DNA of 64,000 bases from Pseudomonas linyingensis (lineage in GTDB: Bacteria; Pseudomonadota; Gammaproteobacteria; Pseudomonadales; Pseudomonadaceae), in assembly GCF_900109175.1 (NCBI RefSeq), contig NZ_FNZE01000006.1, positions 62,001 through 126,000 on the forward strand, given 5' to 3'. The translations under genes and the position numbers were made by a program. Below the pieces are notes generated by a model. The model was not told the DNA's origin. It saw only the letters and a program-made list of their open reading frames with translations, and ran no database searches. Below are positions 48,747-57,037 of the stretch, one piece after another (within the stretch, counting starts at the first letter, position 1; the number at the start of each line of letters is the position of its first letter).

Positions 48747-50252
48747 ATGAGCGAACAACCGCTGAACGAGCACGCCATCCACGAGGAAGAGAACAAGCTG
48801 ATTGCCCAGCGCAAGGAAAAGCTTGCCGCCGTGCGCGAGAGCCAGGCGATTGCCTTCCCCAACGACTTCCGCCGCGACAGCCAGGCGGGCGAGCTGCAGA
48901 AGCAGTACGTCGAGGCCAGCAAGGTTGAGCTGGAAGCCCAGCAGATCAAGGTCAGCGTGGCCGGGCGCATCATGCTCAACCGCGGCGCGTTCATGGTCCT
49001 CCAGGACACCAGCGGGCGCATCCAGCTCTACGTCAACCGCAAGACCCTACCGGCCGAGACCCTCGAAGCGATCAAGCACTGGGACCTGGGCGACATCGTC
49101 GGCGTCAGCGGCGTGCTGGCCCGTTCCGGCAAAGGAGACCTGTACGTCGACATGCAGGAAGCCCGCCTGCTGACCAAGTCGCTGCGTCCGCTGCCGGACA
49201 AGTTCCACGGCCTGACCGATACCGAGACCCGCTACCGCCAGCGCTACGTCGACCTGATCGTCAACGAGGAGGTGCGCGAGACCTTCCGCGTGCGCTCCCA
49301 GGTGATCGCCCACATCCGCCACTTCCTCAACGACCGCGGTTTCCTCGAAGTGGAAACCCCGATGCTGCAGACCATCCCCGGTGGTGCCGCGGCCAAGCCG
49401 TTCGAGACCCACCACAACGCGCTGGACATGCCGATGTTCCTGCGCATCGCGCCGGAGTTGTACCTCAAGCGCCTGGTGGTCGGTGGCTTCGAGAAGGTCT
49501 TCGAGATCAACCGCAACTTCCGCAACGAAGGCGTGTCGACCCGGCACAACCCCGAGTTCACCATGCTCGAGTTCTACCACGCCTACGCCGACTACGAAGA
49601 CAACATGGACCTCACCGAGGAGCTGTTCCGCGAGCTGGCCATGGCCGTGCTCGGCAGCACCGACGTGCCCTACGGCGACAAGCTGTTCCACTTCGGCGAG
49701 CCGTTCGCCCGTCTGTCGGTATTCGACTCGATCCTCAAGTACAACCCGGAAATCTCCGCCGCCGACCTGCAGGACATCGACACCGCCCGTGCCATCGCCA
49801 AAAAGGCCGGCGCCAAGGTGCTCGGCTTCGAGGGCCTGGGCAAGCTGCAGGTGATGATTTTCGAGGAGTTGGTCGAACACAAGCTGGAGCAGCCGACCTT
49901 CATCACCAAGTACCCGTTCGAAGTGTCGCCACTGGCGCGCCGCAACGACGCGGACCCGAGCGTCACCGACCGCTTCGAGCTGTTCATCGGCGGCCGCGAG
50001 ATCGCCAACGCCTATTCGGAGCTGAACGACGCCGAAGACCAGGCCGAGCGCTTCCACGCCCAGGTGCGCGACAAGGACGCCGGCGACGACGAGGCCATGC
50101 ACTTCGACGCCGACTTCGTGCGCGCCCTTGAGTACGGCATGCCGCCGACCGCTGGCGAAGGCATCGGCATCGACCGTCTGGTCATGCTGCTGACCAACGC
50201 ACCTTCGATTCGTGACGTGATCCTGTTCCCGCACATGCGTGCCGAGCAATAA
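48747..50252 (+). CDS. lysS: lysyl-tRNA synthetase, class II
   Basis: A 501-residue cytoplasmic enzyme that charges tRNA-Lys. N-terminal OB-fold anticodon-binding domain (about 65-150, [20 protein letters not shown]) and class II catalytic core with motif 1 [16 protein letters not shown], motif 2 [20 protein letters not shown] and motif 3 [13 protein letters not shown] near the C terminus. The length is typical. prfB-lysS adjacency is common in gammaproteobacteria; here the two are separated by the paired-hairpin repeat. Confidence 0.97.
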   Translation: MSEQPLNEHAIHEEENKLIAQRKEKLAAVRESQAIAFPNDFRRDSQAGELQKQYVEASKVELEAQQIKVSVAGRIMLNRGAFMVLQDTSGRIQLYVNRKTLPAETLEAIKHWDLGDIVGVSGVLARSGKGDLYVDMQEARLLTKSLRPLPDKFHGLTDTETRYRQRYVDLIVNEEVRETFRVRSQVIAHIRHFLNDRGFLEVETPMLQTIPGGAAAKPFETHHNALDMPMFLRIAPELYLKRLVVGGFEKVFEINRNFRNEGVSTRHNPEFTMLEFYHAYADYEDNMDLTEELFRELAMAVLGSTDVPYGDKLFHFGEPFARLSVFDSILKYNPEISAADLQDIDTARAIAKKAGAKVLGFEGLGKLQVMIFEELVEHKLEQPTFITKYPFEVSPLARRNDADPSVTDRFELFIGGREIANAYSELNDAEDQAERFHAQVRDKDAGDDEAMHFDADFVRALEYGMPPTAGEGIGIDRLVMLLTNAPSIRDVILFPHMRAEQ

Positions 50253-50392
50253 GATGCTGCTGTGAGCGCACGGTGAATCAGGCGCCGCCTGCCGTGGTCA
50301 AACCCGGTAGCGCGGCGCTCGCGTGCTGCGTCACCACCTGCTTTGGCCGCTGCTCTGGCTGCAGGACTTTCAGTCGAAACAAGGAGTGCTCG

Positions 50393-50944
50393 ATGAACGC
50401 AATGCGTGTGCTTGTTGTGCTGTCCTTCCTGCTGCTGGACGGTTGCCTGGCCACCTTCAAGGAGCCGATCCCCGTCGGGGAAACGGCACCGAAACACCTG
50501 CTCGGCACCTGGGCCGGCATGGACGAGTGGGGCGAGGAGCGTTTCCTCGAGATCACTCGTCAGGCCGATGGCCGCTATCACGCCCTGGCCTGGCGCGAGC
50601 GTCTGGACAATCGTGCCAAGGCGCGCGACTACGCCTTCACCGTGGCCCGTCACGGCCGCCGCTGGTACCTGTCGGTGGCGGCGCCCGAGCGCCTCGGCGG
50701 CAACTTCGCCTTCGGCGGCTTCGAGCTGACCGATGACGACGAACTGGTGCTTTACAGCCTGGACATCGAGCAGCTGCAGGATGTGCTGGCCAAGGGGCAG
50801 CTCGCGGGGCAGACGGTCGAGACCGACGAGGGCGACGGCGTGCTGATCTCCAGTCCGCTGGCCACGGTCTACGCCTTCCTCGACGATCAGGCCAACAGCG
50901 ATGTGTTCAGCGAGGTCGCCCGTTTCACGCGGGTCACCGAGTGA
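50393..50944 (+). CDS. conserved hypothetical lipoprotein
   Basis: A 183-residue predicted lipoprotein. The signal MNAMRVLVVLSFLLLDGC ends in a lipobox-like LLDGC with Cys near 18. The mature part is a compact beta-rich region (LLGTWAGMDEWGEERFLEIT, FGGFELTDDDELVLYSLD) resembling small periplasmic lipocalin-like folds, but I recognise no named family. The ATG at 50393 has AAGGAG six bases upstream. It lies 13 bases before the DUF1704 gene, so the two are probably co-transcribed. Function unknown. Confidence 0.78.
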   Translation: MNAMRVLVVLSFLLLDGCLATFKEPIPVGETAPKHLLGTWAGMDEWGEERFLEITRQADGRYHALAWRERLDNRAKARDYAFTVARHGRRWYLSVAAPERLGGNFAFGGFELTDDDELVLYSLDIEQLQDVLAKGQLAGQTVETDEGDGVLISSPLATVYAFLDDQANSDVFSEVARFTRVTE

Positions 50945-50957
50945 CAAGGACGGGGCG

Positions 50958-52250
50958 ATGAGCCGCAGCAAGGCAAATACCGAATACCACCAGACCATCC
51001 GTGCGCTGTCCGACCGCCTGGTCGAGGCTCAGACGCCGATCCGCGTGCTGGATGCGATCAAGTGGGATGACGGCATCCGCGAGGGCTTCCTCAAGGGACG
51101 CGGGCACAAGTTGCCGGCAGTGGATCGGGCCTACTACCAGAGCCGCCCGCTGTCCTTCGATCCCGACGACAAGAAGCAGCAGTTCCAGCAGATCGAGCGC
51201 GACATCACCCGCCAGCTCGGCCAGTTCAGCCCGGTCGGGCAGATCATGCGGCGCATGTGCAAGGAATACCGCATGGTGATCCGCATGCTCGAGGCGCGCG
51301 GCACCGCCGATTTCGGGCTGATCTCCCAGGAGCTGTATGGCTCGGCGTCCGATGCCTTCCATGCCGGCGACCCGACCCTGGCCGATCTGGGCGTGATGTT
51401 CTCCACCTACCTGGACAACATCGCCGACCGCAGCGACCTCAAGGACGAACCCAAGACCATCAATGCCAGCGATGCGGTGGCCATGCTGCAGGGCCAGCTC
51501 AACGGCGTGTTCGGCGACGAGGCGGTGGTGCGGGTGTTCGAGTCCGACGGCATCCTCGCCGATGCGGCGGCGGGCGCTGACTACATCAAGATCCGCGCCG
51601 ATGCCCTGTTCAACCAGCGCGACATCCGCGCTCTGGCAGTGCACGAAGGCCTGGTGCATGTCGGCACCACGCTCAACGGGCTGAACCAGCCGGTCTGCAC
51701 CTTCCTGGCCAAGGGCCCGCCGTCCTCGACCATCACCCAGGAAGGGCTGGCCATCCTCATGGAGGTGATTTCCTTCACCTCCTATCCGACCCGGCTGCGC
51801 AAGCTGACCAACCGCACCCGCGCCATCCACATGGCCGAGGACGGCGCGGATTTCCTGCAGATCTTCCAGTTCTATCGCGAGCAGGGCTACACGGCGGAGG
51901 ACAGCTACTCCAACAGCATCCGCGTGTTCCGTGGCTCGACCCCGGACGGCCTGCCGTTCACCAAGGACCTGTCCTACCTGAAGGGCTTCATCCTGATCTA
52001 CAACTACATCCAGCTCGCCGTGCGCAAGGGTAAGCTGGAGCAGATTCCGTTGCTGTTCTGCGGCAAGGCCACCCTGGAGGACATGCGCACCCTGGGTCAG
52101 TTGGTCGACGAGGGGCTGGTGGTGCCGCCCAAGTACCTGCCGCCGCAGTTCAGCGACCTCAATGCGCTGTCGGCCTGGATGTGCTTCTCCAACTTCCTCA
52201 ACCATCTGAGCCTCGATCGCGTCGAGGCCGACTATGCCAACATTCTCTGA
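50958..52250 (+). CDS. DUF1704 protein (QEGLA motif, putative metallopeptidase-like)
   Basis: A 430-residue protein of the DUF1704 family, often annotated as flavohemoglobin expression-modulating QEGLA-motif protein. Two conserved elements resemble a zinc-peptidase site: HEGLVHVGTTLNG near residue 230 and TQEGLAILMEVISFTS near 260. Related tyrosine-peptidase (KIAA0895/vasohibin-neighbour) proteins are known in eukaryotes. The ATG at 50958 lies 13 bases after the lipoprotein stop. The biochemical activity is not established; hydrolase function is inferred from the motifs. Confidence 0.82.
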   Translation: MSRSKANTEYHQTIRALSDRLVEAQTPIRVLDAIKWDDGIREGFLKGRGHKLPAVDRAYYQSRPLSFDPDDKKQQFQQIERDITRQLGQFSPVGQIMRRMCKEYRMVIRMLEARGTADFGLISQELYGSASDAFHAGDPTLADLGVMFSTYLDNIADRSDLKDEPKTINASDAVAMLQGQLNGVFGDEAVVRVFESDGILADAAAGADYIKIRADALFNQRDIRALAVHEGLVHVGTTLNGLNQPVCTFLAKGPPSSTITQEGLAILMEVISFTSYPTRLRKLTNRTRAIHMAEDGADFLQIFQFYREQGYTAEDSYSNSIRVFRGSTPDGLPFTKDLSYLKGFILIYNYIQLAVRKGKLEQIPLLFCGKATLEDMRTLGQLVDEGLVVPPKYLPPQFSDLNALSAWMCFSNFLNHLSLDRVEADYANIL

Positions 52251-52296
52251 CGGGCCTTGGCCCGTTGGTCCCTTCCCCTGACTTTTTCGGACTCCC

Positions 52297-52617
52297 ATGA
52301 GCGAACGCAATCCCATTCCGCTGATCCTCACCGGCATCGGCAGCGTCGCCGCGACTGTCGCGCTGCTCGGCTACTACGGTTACCTGCACATCGCCAAGCC
52401 CGAGGACGCGCTGCTGCTGGCCGACTACACCATGCTCAAGACCATTCCCGGCGAGGACTACAAGGTCTCGCTCAAGCCGGCCGACCAGGTCGCCCACTGC
52501 ATCGACGGCGTGCTGGTGTTGTTCGACGTCAACCAGAAGGGGCTGACCGGGGTGCTGGTGGACAACAAGAAGCGCGCGGTGCGCTGCATCCTGCCCGAGG
52601 CCGCGCCGGCCGAGTGA
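52297..52617 (+). CDS. small membrane-anchored hypothetical protein
   Basis: A 106-residue protein with one N-terminal transmembrane helix (about 8-28, PLILTGIGSVAATVALLGYYG) and a soluble domain containing TMLKTIPGEDYKVSLKPADQ and a Cys pair separated by about 29 residues (AHCIDG and VRCILPE). It lies 46 bases after the DUF1704 gene, in the same direction. I do not recognise the family. Confidence 0.7.
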   Translation: MSERNPIPLILTGIGSVAATVALLGYYGYLHIAKPEDALLLADYTMLKTIPGEDYKVSLKPADQVAHCIDGVLVLFDVNQKGLTGVLVDNKKRAVRCILPEAAPAE

Positions 52618-52671
52618 GGTCCTGCTGCTGGGCTATCCTTGCCTGGACCAGTAGTGTGCGAGGGCAGGGCA

Positions 52672-53061
52672 GTGATTGTCTGCAAGAGGGTCTATCAGCC
52701 GGCGACGGCGGACGACGGTTATCGGGTGCTGGTGGACCGGTTGTGGCCACGCGGTTGCAGCAAGGCCAGCCTGCCGCTGGATGAATGGCTGCGCGAACTG
52801 GCGCCCTCGGATGGCGTGCGTCAGGCCTTCGCCCATGAGCCGGGCCGTTTCGCCGAGTTCCGCACGGCTTATCGCGCCGAGCTGGCAGCCCAGCCAGCGC
52901 TCTGGCTGCCGCTTCTGGAGCGCGCTGGCCGCGGCACACTGACCCTGCTGTATGCGGCCCACGACGAGCAGTTCAACAACGCGCGCGTGCTTGCCGAGTT
53001 TCTCGGCGAGCAGCTGGCTGATGCGGCGCCAGCGGATGCCGGCCACGGGGAGGCTCGATGA
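52672..53061 (+). CDS. DUF488 family protein
   Basis: A 129-residue protein of the DUF488/YeaO-like family, recognisable by the N-terminal RVLVDRLWPRG segment, LPLDEWLRELAPS, then FRTAYRAEL and TLLYAAHDEQFNNARVLAEFL. The GTG at 52672 (IVCKRVYQP) is chosen because the family begins there and GAGGGCAGGG precedes it; the frame from 52639 adds an unsupported 11 residues. It overlaps the next gene by four bases. The function of the family is unknown. Confidence 0.85.
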   Translation: MIVCKRVYQPATADDGYRVLVDRLWPRGCSKASLPLDEWLRELAPSDGVRQAFAHEPGRFAEFRTAYRAELAAQPALWLPLLERAGRGTLTLLYAAHDEQFNNARVLAEFLGEQLADAAPADAGHGEAR

Positions 53062-54209
53062 AGACTGCGACGATCCTGATGCGCCACTGTGGCGCTCTGT
53101 TGATCGCCAGCCTGCTGAGCGCAGCCCAGGCCGCGCCCGGACCAGGCAGTGCGCATGGCCCGCTGGAGTTGCAGGAAGTCGCCAGCGGACTGGAGCATCC
53201 CTGGGCCCTGGCCTTCCTGCCGGGCGGTGAGGGCATGCTGGTCACCGAGCGTCCCGGGCGTCTGCGCCGGGTGACGGCCGAGGGCGTAGTGTCCGCGCCA
53301 CTGGCCGGCGTGCCGGAGGTGTTTGCTCGGGGGCAGGGTGGCCTGCTGGATGTCGCCCTGTCGCCACGCTTTGCCGAAGATCGTCTGGTCTACCTGAGCT
53401 ATGCCGAGCAGGGGGTGGATGGCCGGGCCGGTAGTGCAGTCGGCCGCGGCCGGCTGTCCGACAAGATGGACAGCCTGGAGGGGTTCCAGGTGATCTTCCG
53501 CCAGCAGCCCAAGCTGTCCAGCGGTATCCATTTCGGTTCGCGACTGGTGTTCGATCGCGCCGGCTACCTGTTCGTCACCCTCGGCGAGAACGGTCAGCGG
53601 CCCACCGCGCAGGAGCTCGACAAGCTGCAGGGCAAGGTGGTGCGCCTGCAGGCGGACGGGCGTATTCCCGGGGACAATCCCTTCGTCGGCCAGGCCGGCG
53701 CGCGGGCGGAAATCTGGTCCTACGGGCACCGCAACCCGCAGGGCGCGGCGCTCAATCCGTGGACCGGTGCACTGTGGGTCCATGAGCATGGTCCGCGCGG
53801 CGGCGACGAAATCAACATTCCACAGTCCGGGCGCAACTACGGCTGGCCGCTGGCCACCCATGGCATCAACTACAGTCGGCTGCCGATTCCCGAGGCACAG
53901 GGCGAGCGGGTGGCGGGCACCGAGCCGCCGCACCACGTGTGGACCAAATCACCGGCGATCAGCGGCATGGCCTTCTACGATGGCGAGCGTTTTCCGGCCT
54001 GGCGACACAGCCTGTTCATCGGTGCACTGGTCCAGCAGGCGCTGATCCGCCTGCAACTTGATGGCGACCAGGTGGTGGGCGAGGAGCGCCTGCTGGAGGA
54101 GTTGGATGCGCGCATTCGCGACGTGCGAGTGGGGCCGGACGGCTACCTGTACGTGCTGACCGACGAGAGCAACGGCAAGCTGTTGCGAGTCGGTTTGCAG
54201 GCGAATTAG
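53058..54209 (+). CDS. PQQ-dependent soluble aldose sugar dehydrogenase-like protein
   Basis: A 383-residue periplasmic beta-propeller of the GSDH family. A Sec signal (about 1-25, ending SAAQA) precedes LEHPWALAFLPGGEGMLVTE, the typical first blade. Further landmarks: GLLDVALSPRFAEDRLVYLSY, GSRLVFDRAGYLFVTLGENG, YGHRNPQGAALNPWTGALW and HEHGPRGGDEINIPQSGRNY, which carries conserved PQQ/calcium-site residues. It would oxidise aldose sugars and pass electrons to the respiratory chain, if PQQ is available. It overlaps the DUF488 gene and converges with the pseudouridine-synthase-like gene. Confidence 0.9.
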   Translation: MKTATILMRHCGALLIASLLSAAQAAPGPGSAHGPLELQEVASGLEHPWALAFLPGGEGMLVTERPGRLRRVTAEGVVSAPLAGVPEVFARGQGGLLDVALSPRFAEDRLVYLSYAEQGVDGRAGSAVGRGRLSDKMDSLEGFQVIFRQQPKLSSGIHFGSRLVFDRAGYLFVTLGENGQRPTAQELDKLQGKVVRLQADGRIPGDNPFVGQAGARAEIWSYGHRNPQGAALNPWTGALWVHEHGPRGGDEINIPQSGRNYGWPLATHGINYSRLPIPEAQGERVAGTEPPHHVWTKSPAISGMAFYDGERFPAWRHSLFIGALVQQALIRLQLDGDQVVGEERLLEELDARIRDVRVGPDGYLYVLTDESNGKLLRVGLQAN

Positions 54210-54228
54210 GAGTTCTTCAGGCCGTAGT

Positions 54229-54939
54229 TCAAAACCGCTCGTTGGCGCCGAGGAAGCGCCACTGACCTGGTTGCAGCTTGGCCATGGCCACGCGGCCGAT
54301 GCGGATGCGACGGATGTTGAGCACCTGCAGGCCAACGGCGCTGCACACGTGGGCGATCTGTCCCGGCTGCGGTGCCTTGAGGGCGAAGCGCAGGCGGGTT
54401 TCGCTCTGCCAGCTGACCTTGCACGGCGAAAGTGGCCGGCCGCGGTAGGTGAGGCCGAACTGCAGCTGCTTGAGCTGCTCCGAGGTCAGGGTGCCGGCGA
54501 CGTCGACGATGTATTCCTGCTCGATCTTGCTGAAGTCATCGGTCAGCTTGCGGATCACGCCCCAGTTCTGGGTCAGCACCAGCAGGCCGGAGGCCTCGGT
54601 CTCCAGCGTCAGCGGAACGCTCAGGCGTTGCAGGTGGCGCTTGAGCAGGTGCACGCCGGAGGCGTCGTCGGGCGCGCGACTGGCGGCCTCGACCAGCTCG
54701 CTGACCTGCTCGGCGTCATGACCGGCCGGCTTGTGCAGGATCAGGGTGATCGGCGGCTGGGATTCCGCACGGGCACCGGGACGCAGGGCGACGGCCTGCT
54801 CCTGAACCTTGAGTTGCGGCTCCTCGACCACCTCGCCATCCACCGTCACCCAGCCGCCCTCGATGTACAGCTCGGCCTCGCGGCGCGAGCAGGGCAGCAG
54901 TTCGGCGAGGCGTTTGGACAGGCGGACGGGTTCGCTCAT
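54229..54939 (-). CDS. RsuA/RluF-type pseudouridine synthase-like protein, catalytic Asp replaced
   Basis: A 236-residue protein with an N-terminal S4 RNA-binding domain (about 5-60, RLSKRLAELLPCSRREAELY) and a RsuA/RluF-type catalytic fold. In active relatives the loop reads GRLD before a Gly-Leu-Leu strand; here the aligned segment is LTLETEASGLLVLT, so the catalytic Asp is Glu113 and the adjacent Arg is Thr. The later RQIRR motif is also changed (GQIAHVCSAVG). RNA binding is likely; pseudouridylation is doubtful. The start ATG 54939 lies four bases after the stop of the upstream 61-residue gene. Family membership is firm. Confidence 0.85.
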   Translation of the reverse strand: MSEPVRLSKRLAELLPCSRREAELYIEGGWVTVDGEVVEEPQLKVQEQAVALRPGARAESQPPITLILHKPAGHDAEQVSELVEAASRAPDDASGVHLLKRHLQRLSVPLTLETEASGLLVLTQNWGVIRKLTDDFSKIEQEYIVDVAGTLTSEQLKQLQFGLTYRGRPLSPCKVSWQSETRLRFALKAPQPGQIAHVCSAVGLQVLNIRRIRIGRVAMAKLQPGQWRFLGANERF

Positions 54940-54943
54940 GGGG

Positions 54944-55129
54944 TCACTTCTTGCCAATGGTGATCTGGCGGGTGCTGCCGTACACCTGGCCGCTGACGCC
55001 ACGGGGGATCTGCTGGACTTCACCGCCAGCCTTGAGGAACGCCGCCATCTGCTCTTCGAGCGCCTGACGGGCTTCGGCGGAGGGGACGGGGGCAACCTTC
55101 TGCTTGGAGGCGCTGGGTTTGCTTTGCAT
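54944..55129 (-). CDS. small conserved-looking soluble protein, 61 residues
   Basis: A basic, probably partly disordered protein: MQSKPSASKQKVAPVPSAEA, then a helix (ARQALEEQMAAFLKAGGEV) and the tail RQITIGKK. GGCAGGAGA lies just before the ATG and a consensus TATAAT lies about 36 bases upstream on this strand, so it is a real transcription unit start. It is four bases from the pseudouridine-synthase-like gene and probably co-expressed. The combination suggests an RNA- or ribosome-associated role, by context only. Confidence 0.7.
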   Translation of the reverse strand: MQSKPSASKQKVAPVPSAEARQALEEQMAAFLKAGGEVQQIPRGVSGQVYGSTRQITIGKK

Positions 55130-55164
55130 GGTGATTCTCCTGCCTAAAGGTGAAAAGGCCAGTC

Positions 55165-55170
55165 ATTATA
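55165..55170 (-). promoter_or_regulatory. -10 element for the 61-residue gene and the synthase-like gene
   Basis: On the leftward strand TATAAT, preceded by ATG and followed by GACTGG, 36 bases before the start codon. No good -35 at standard spacing. Confidence 0.5.
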
Positions 55171-55234
55171 CATGAAATGGCGATCATTTTTTGCTCAGTC
55201 CGGCAGGATCTGGAAAGTATTTGCCGGGAAATGC

Positions 55235-55273
55235 CCGGCGAAAATCCCGGAAATCGCGATTTTCGCCGGTTTT
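55235..55273 (+). terminator. hairpin with T-run, possible rightward terminator
   Basis: Stem CCGGCGAAAATC with GATTTTCGCCGG (12 bp, 11-base loop) followed by TTTT on the + strand. No rightward gene precedes it, so it either acts as the end structure of the leftward oxidoreductase transcript or ends an unseen rightward RNA. Confidence 0.5.
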
Positions 55274-55315
55274 GCTCAGGGCTCCTTTGCTCGGGACTCC
55301 TTTGCTCAGAGCTCC
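55271..55315. repeat. three 15-bp tandem repeats at the 3' end of the oxidoreductase gene
   Basis: TTTGCTCAGGGCTCC, TTTGCTCGGGACTCC and TTTGCTCAGAGCTCC follow each other without gaps. The stop codon of the leftward gene lies in the third unit. Because 15 is a multiple of three, changes in copy number keep frame. Confidence 0.8.
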
Positions 55316-56313
55316 CGGGCCAGCAGGCGGTAGCTGTTCAGGCGGCTCTCGAAGCTGTGGGTGACGGTGACCAGGCCCAGCTCGTTGAGCTGGTAGTCGC
55401 GGGCGTGGGCGTGGAACTGTTCCCAGCACTGCTCGGGCGTGCCGACCACCATGGCGTCGCGGGTGGCATCCAGCTCGGCCAGGTCGCTGGGGCTCAGCTG
55501 ACGGCGGCGCTGGTCGATTTCCTCGGGGCTGAGCAGCGGCTCGCGGGCGCCGCGGCCGGTCATCATCTTGCGCCAGGCGGCCGTGCTGGCAACGCGCTTG
55601 GCTTCTTCCTCGGTCTCCGCGCAGATCACCGCCAACGCCAGCATGCGCGACGGCTTGTGCTGGTGCCCGGCCTGCTGGAAGTGGCGCTCGTAGTTGTCGA
55701 AGATCGCCGGCGAGCAGGCCTGCGGAGAGATGAACTTGGCCACCGACAGGCCCATGCCCAGGTAGCCGGCCAGCGACGAGCTGCCGCCGCCGGAGCCGAG
55801 CATCCACAGTTGCGGTACCGGCTCATCGTCCGGCAGGCAGTGCAGCTTGCGGTAGGGGTGGCGCTCGGGGTACTCGTTGCGCAGAAAGGCGCACAGCTCG
55901 GCAGCCTGTTGCGGGAAGGTGTCTTCTTCCAACTGCTCGTAGGGCGCGGCGAGGGCGGCGGAGGACAGCGGCGTGCCGCCGGGAGCGCGGCCGATGCCGA
56001 GGTCGATGCGCTCGGGGAACAGGCTGGCGAGCATGCGGAACACCTCGGCCACCTTGTACGGGCTGTAGTGGGTCAGCATCACGCCGCCGCTGCCGATGCG
56101 CATGTTCTGCGTGGCGCTGGCGATGCGCGCGACCATGATCTCCGGGCAGGGATTGGCGAACTGGATGCTGTTGTGGTGCTCGGCCAGCCAGTAGCGGTAG
56201 TAGCCCAGCTCGTCGCAGGCGCGGGCCAGGGCCACGGAGCTGTTGGGCGCCTCGCGGGCGGGCAGATCGCCGTGGACGGGCGTCTGGTCGACGATGGTGA
56301 GTTTCAGCGTCAT
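55306..56313 (-). CDS. LLM-class flavin-dependent oxidoreductase (luciferase-like monooxygenase)
   Basis: A 335-residue TIM-barrel flavoprotein of the bacterial luciferase-like superfamily (MsnO8/YhbW-like branch). Landmarks: LTIVDQTPVHG at the N terminus, YRYWLAEHHN near 40, GSGGVMLTHYSPYKVAE near 75, DLGIGRAPGG near 105 and FISPQACSPAIFDNY. It would use FMNH2 or F420-like reduced flavin from a separate reductase; the substrate is unknown. The start ATG 56313 matches the family start. It lies downstream of the csp gene and its terminator on the same strand. Confidence 0.9.
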   Translation of the reverse strand: MTLKLTIVDQTPVHGDLPAREAPNSSVALARACDELGYYRYWLAEHHNSIQFANPCPEIMVARIASATQNMRIGSGGVMLTHYSPYKVAEVFRMLASLFPERIDLGIGRAPGGTPLSSAALAAPYEQLEEDTFPQQAAELCAFLRNEYPERHPYRKLHCLPDDEPVPQLWMLGSGGGSSSLAGYLGMGLSVAKFISPQACSPAIFDNYERHFQQAGHQHKPSRMLALAVICAETEEEAKRVASTAAWRKMMTGRGAREPLLSPEEIDQRRRQLSPSDLAELDATRDAMVVGTPEQCWEQFHAHARDYQLNELGLVTVTHSFESRLNSYRLLAREL

Positions 56314-56361
56314 GGCAGGGTCTCGCAACAAGCGGCAGGGGCGCAGTGGGCGCCAGAATGC

Positions 56362-56388
56362 AAAAGCCCCGCACGTGGCGGGGCTTTT
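56362..56388 (-). terminator. intrinsic terminator after the cold-shock gene
   Basis: AAAAGCCCCGC and GCGGGGCTTTT form an 11-bp stem with a five-base loop; the A and T ends make it usable in both directions. It starts 21 bases after the csp stop. Confidence 0.85.
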
Positions 56389-56408
56389 GGCCAATCAGGG
56401 CAGGGTGA

Positions 56409-56618
56409 TCAGATCACCTGCACCTCATCAGCTTGCAGACCTTTCTGGCCATTCACGACCAGGAAGGAAACTTCCTGACCTTCTTTCAGGCTCTTGAAGC
56501 CGTCGGATTTGATGGCGCGGAAGTGAACGAATACGTCCGGGCCGCTCTGGGGAGTGATGAAGCCGAAGCCTTTTTCATCATTGAACCACTTGACGGTACC
56601 GGTTTGGCGATTAGACAT
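56409..56618 (-). CDS. cold-shock domain protein (CspA family)
   Basis: A 69-residue single cold-shock domain, a nucleic-acid chaperone that melts RNA structure. RNP1 is KGFGFITP near residue 16 and RNP2 is VFVHF near 29; W11 and F12 (KWFNDEKG) are in place. The length is that of CspA/CapB-type Pseudomonas proteins. GGAGAC is just before the ATG. It has a long untranslated leader of roughly 135 bases, as expected for csp genes regulated by mRNA structure. Confidence 0.95.
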   Translation of the reverse strand: MSNRQTGTVKWFNDEKGFGFITPQSGPDVFVHFRAIKSDGFKSLKEGQEVSFLVVNGQKGLQADEVQVI

Positions 56619-57037
56619 GGATGTCTCCTTGAACAGTGATGGATACGACCGCGGAATTGCCCGAAGTCAGGACTGAGTGCAAGGAGCCAGGAAAACCGAA
56701 ATATGATTGGATCAAGATCTAAACCAGTCGATTACGATGACACAAGCAAACAGTGGGAATAACCTACGCGGTAATTTCCCGCGGTGCAAATCCTTTCTGC
56801 ATGCTGCCTGCGCCTCCCGTCGGCTGTGCGCGGCTGGCGGGGGGCGCGTCTCACCTTGCCGTGCGCTGTGTTTTCTTTGCAATCAATGACTTGCCATCGC
56901 TCGGCGCAGCGGCGAGAACGCGCCAGGGTGTCTGGCGAAAAAAACGCCTGCCTCGGCGGCGATTGGCCCGCCGACGGGTCGCTGCTTGCCCGGCGATCTC
57001 GGCTAGAATGCCGACCCTGGCAATCAAGGTAAGCGAC
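56619..57037. other. intergenic region between csp and the CvfB-like gene
   Basis: About 420 bases between divergent genes. The csp-proximal third is AT-richer and holds the long csp leader; a csp promoter candidate is at 56761-56789. The remainder is GC-rich with a -10-like TAGAAT at 57004-57009 in front of the CvfB-like gene. No other gene is evident. Confidence 0.5.
56761..56789 (-). promoter_or_regulatory. possible csp promoter with palindromic spacer
   Basis: On the leftward strand TTGCAC and TAGGTT are separated by 17 bases. The spacer contains CGCGG and CCGCG arms around seven bases, an operator-like palindrome. Confidence 0.4.
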
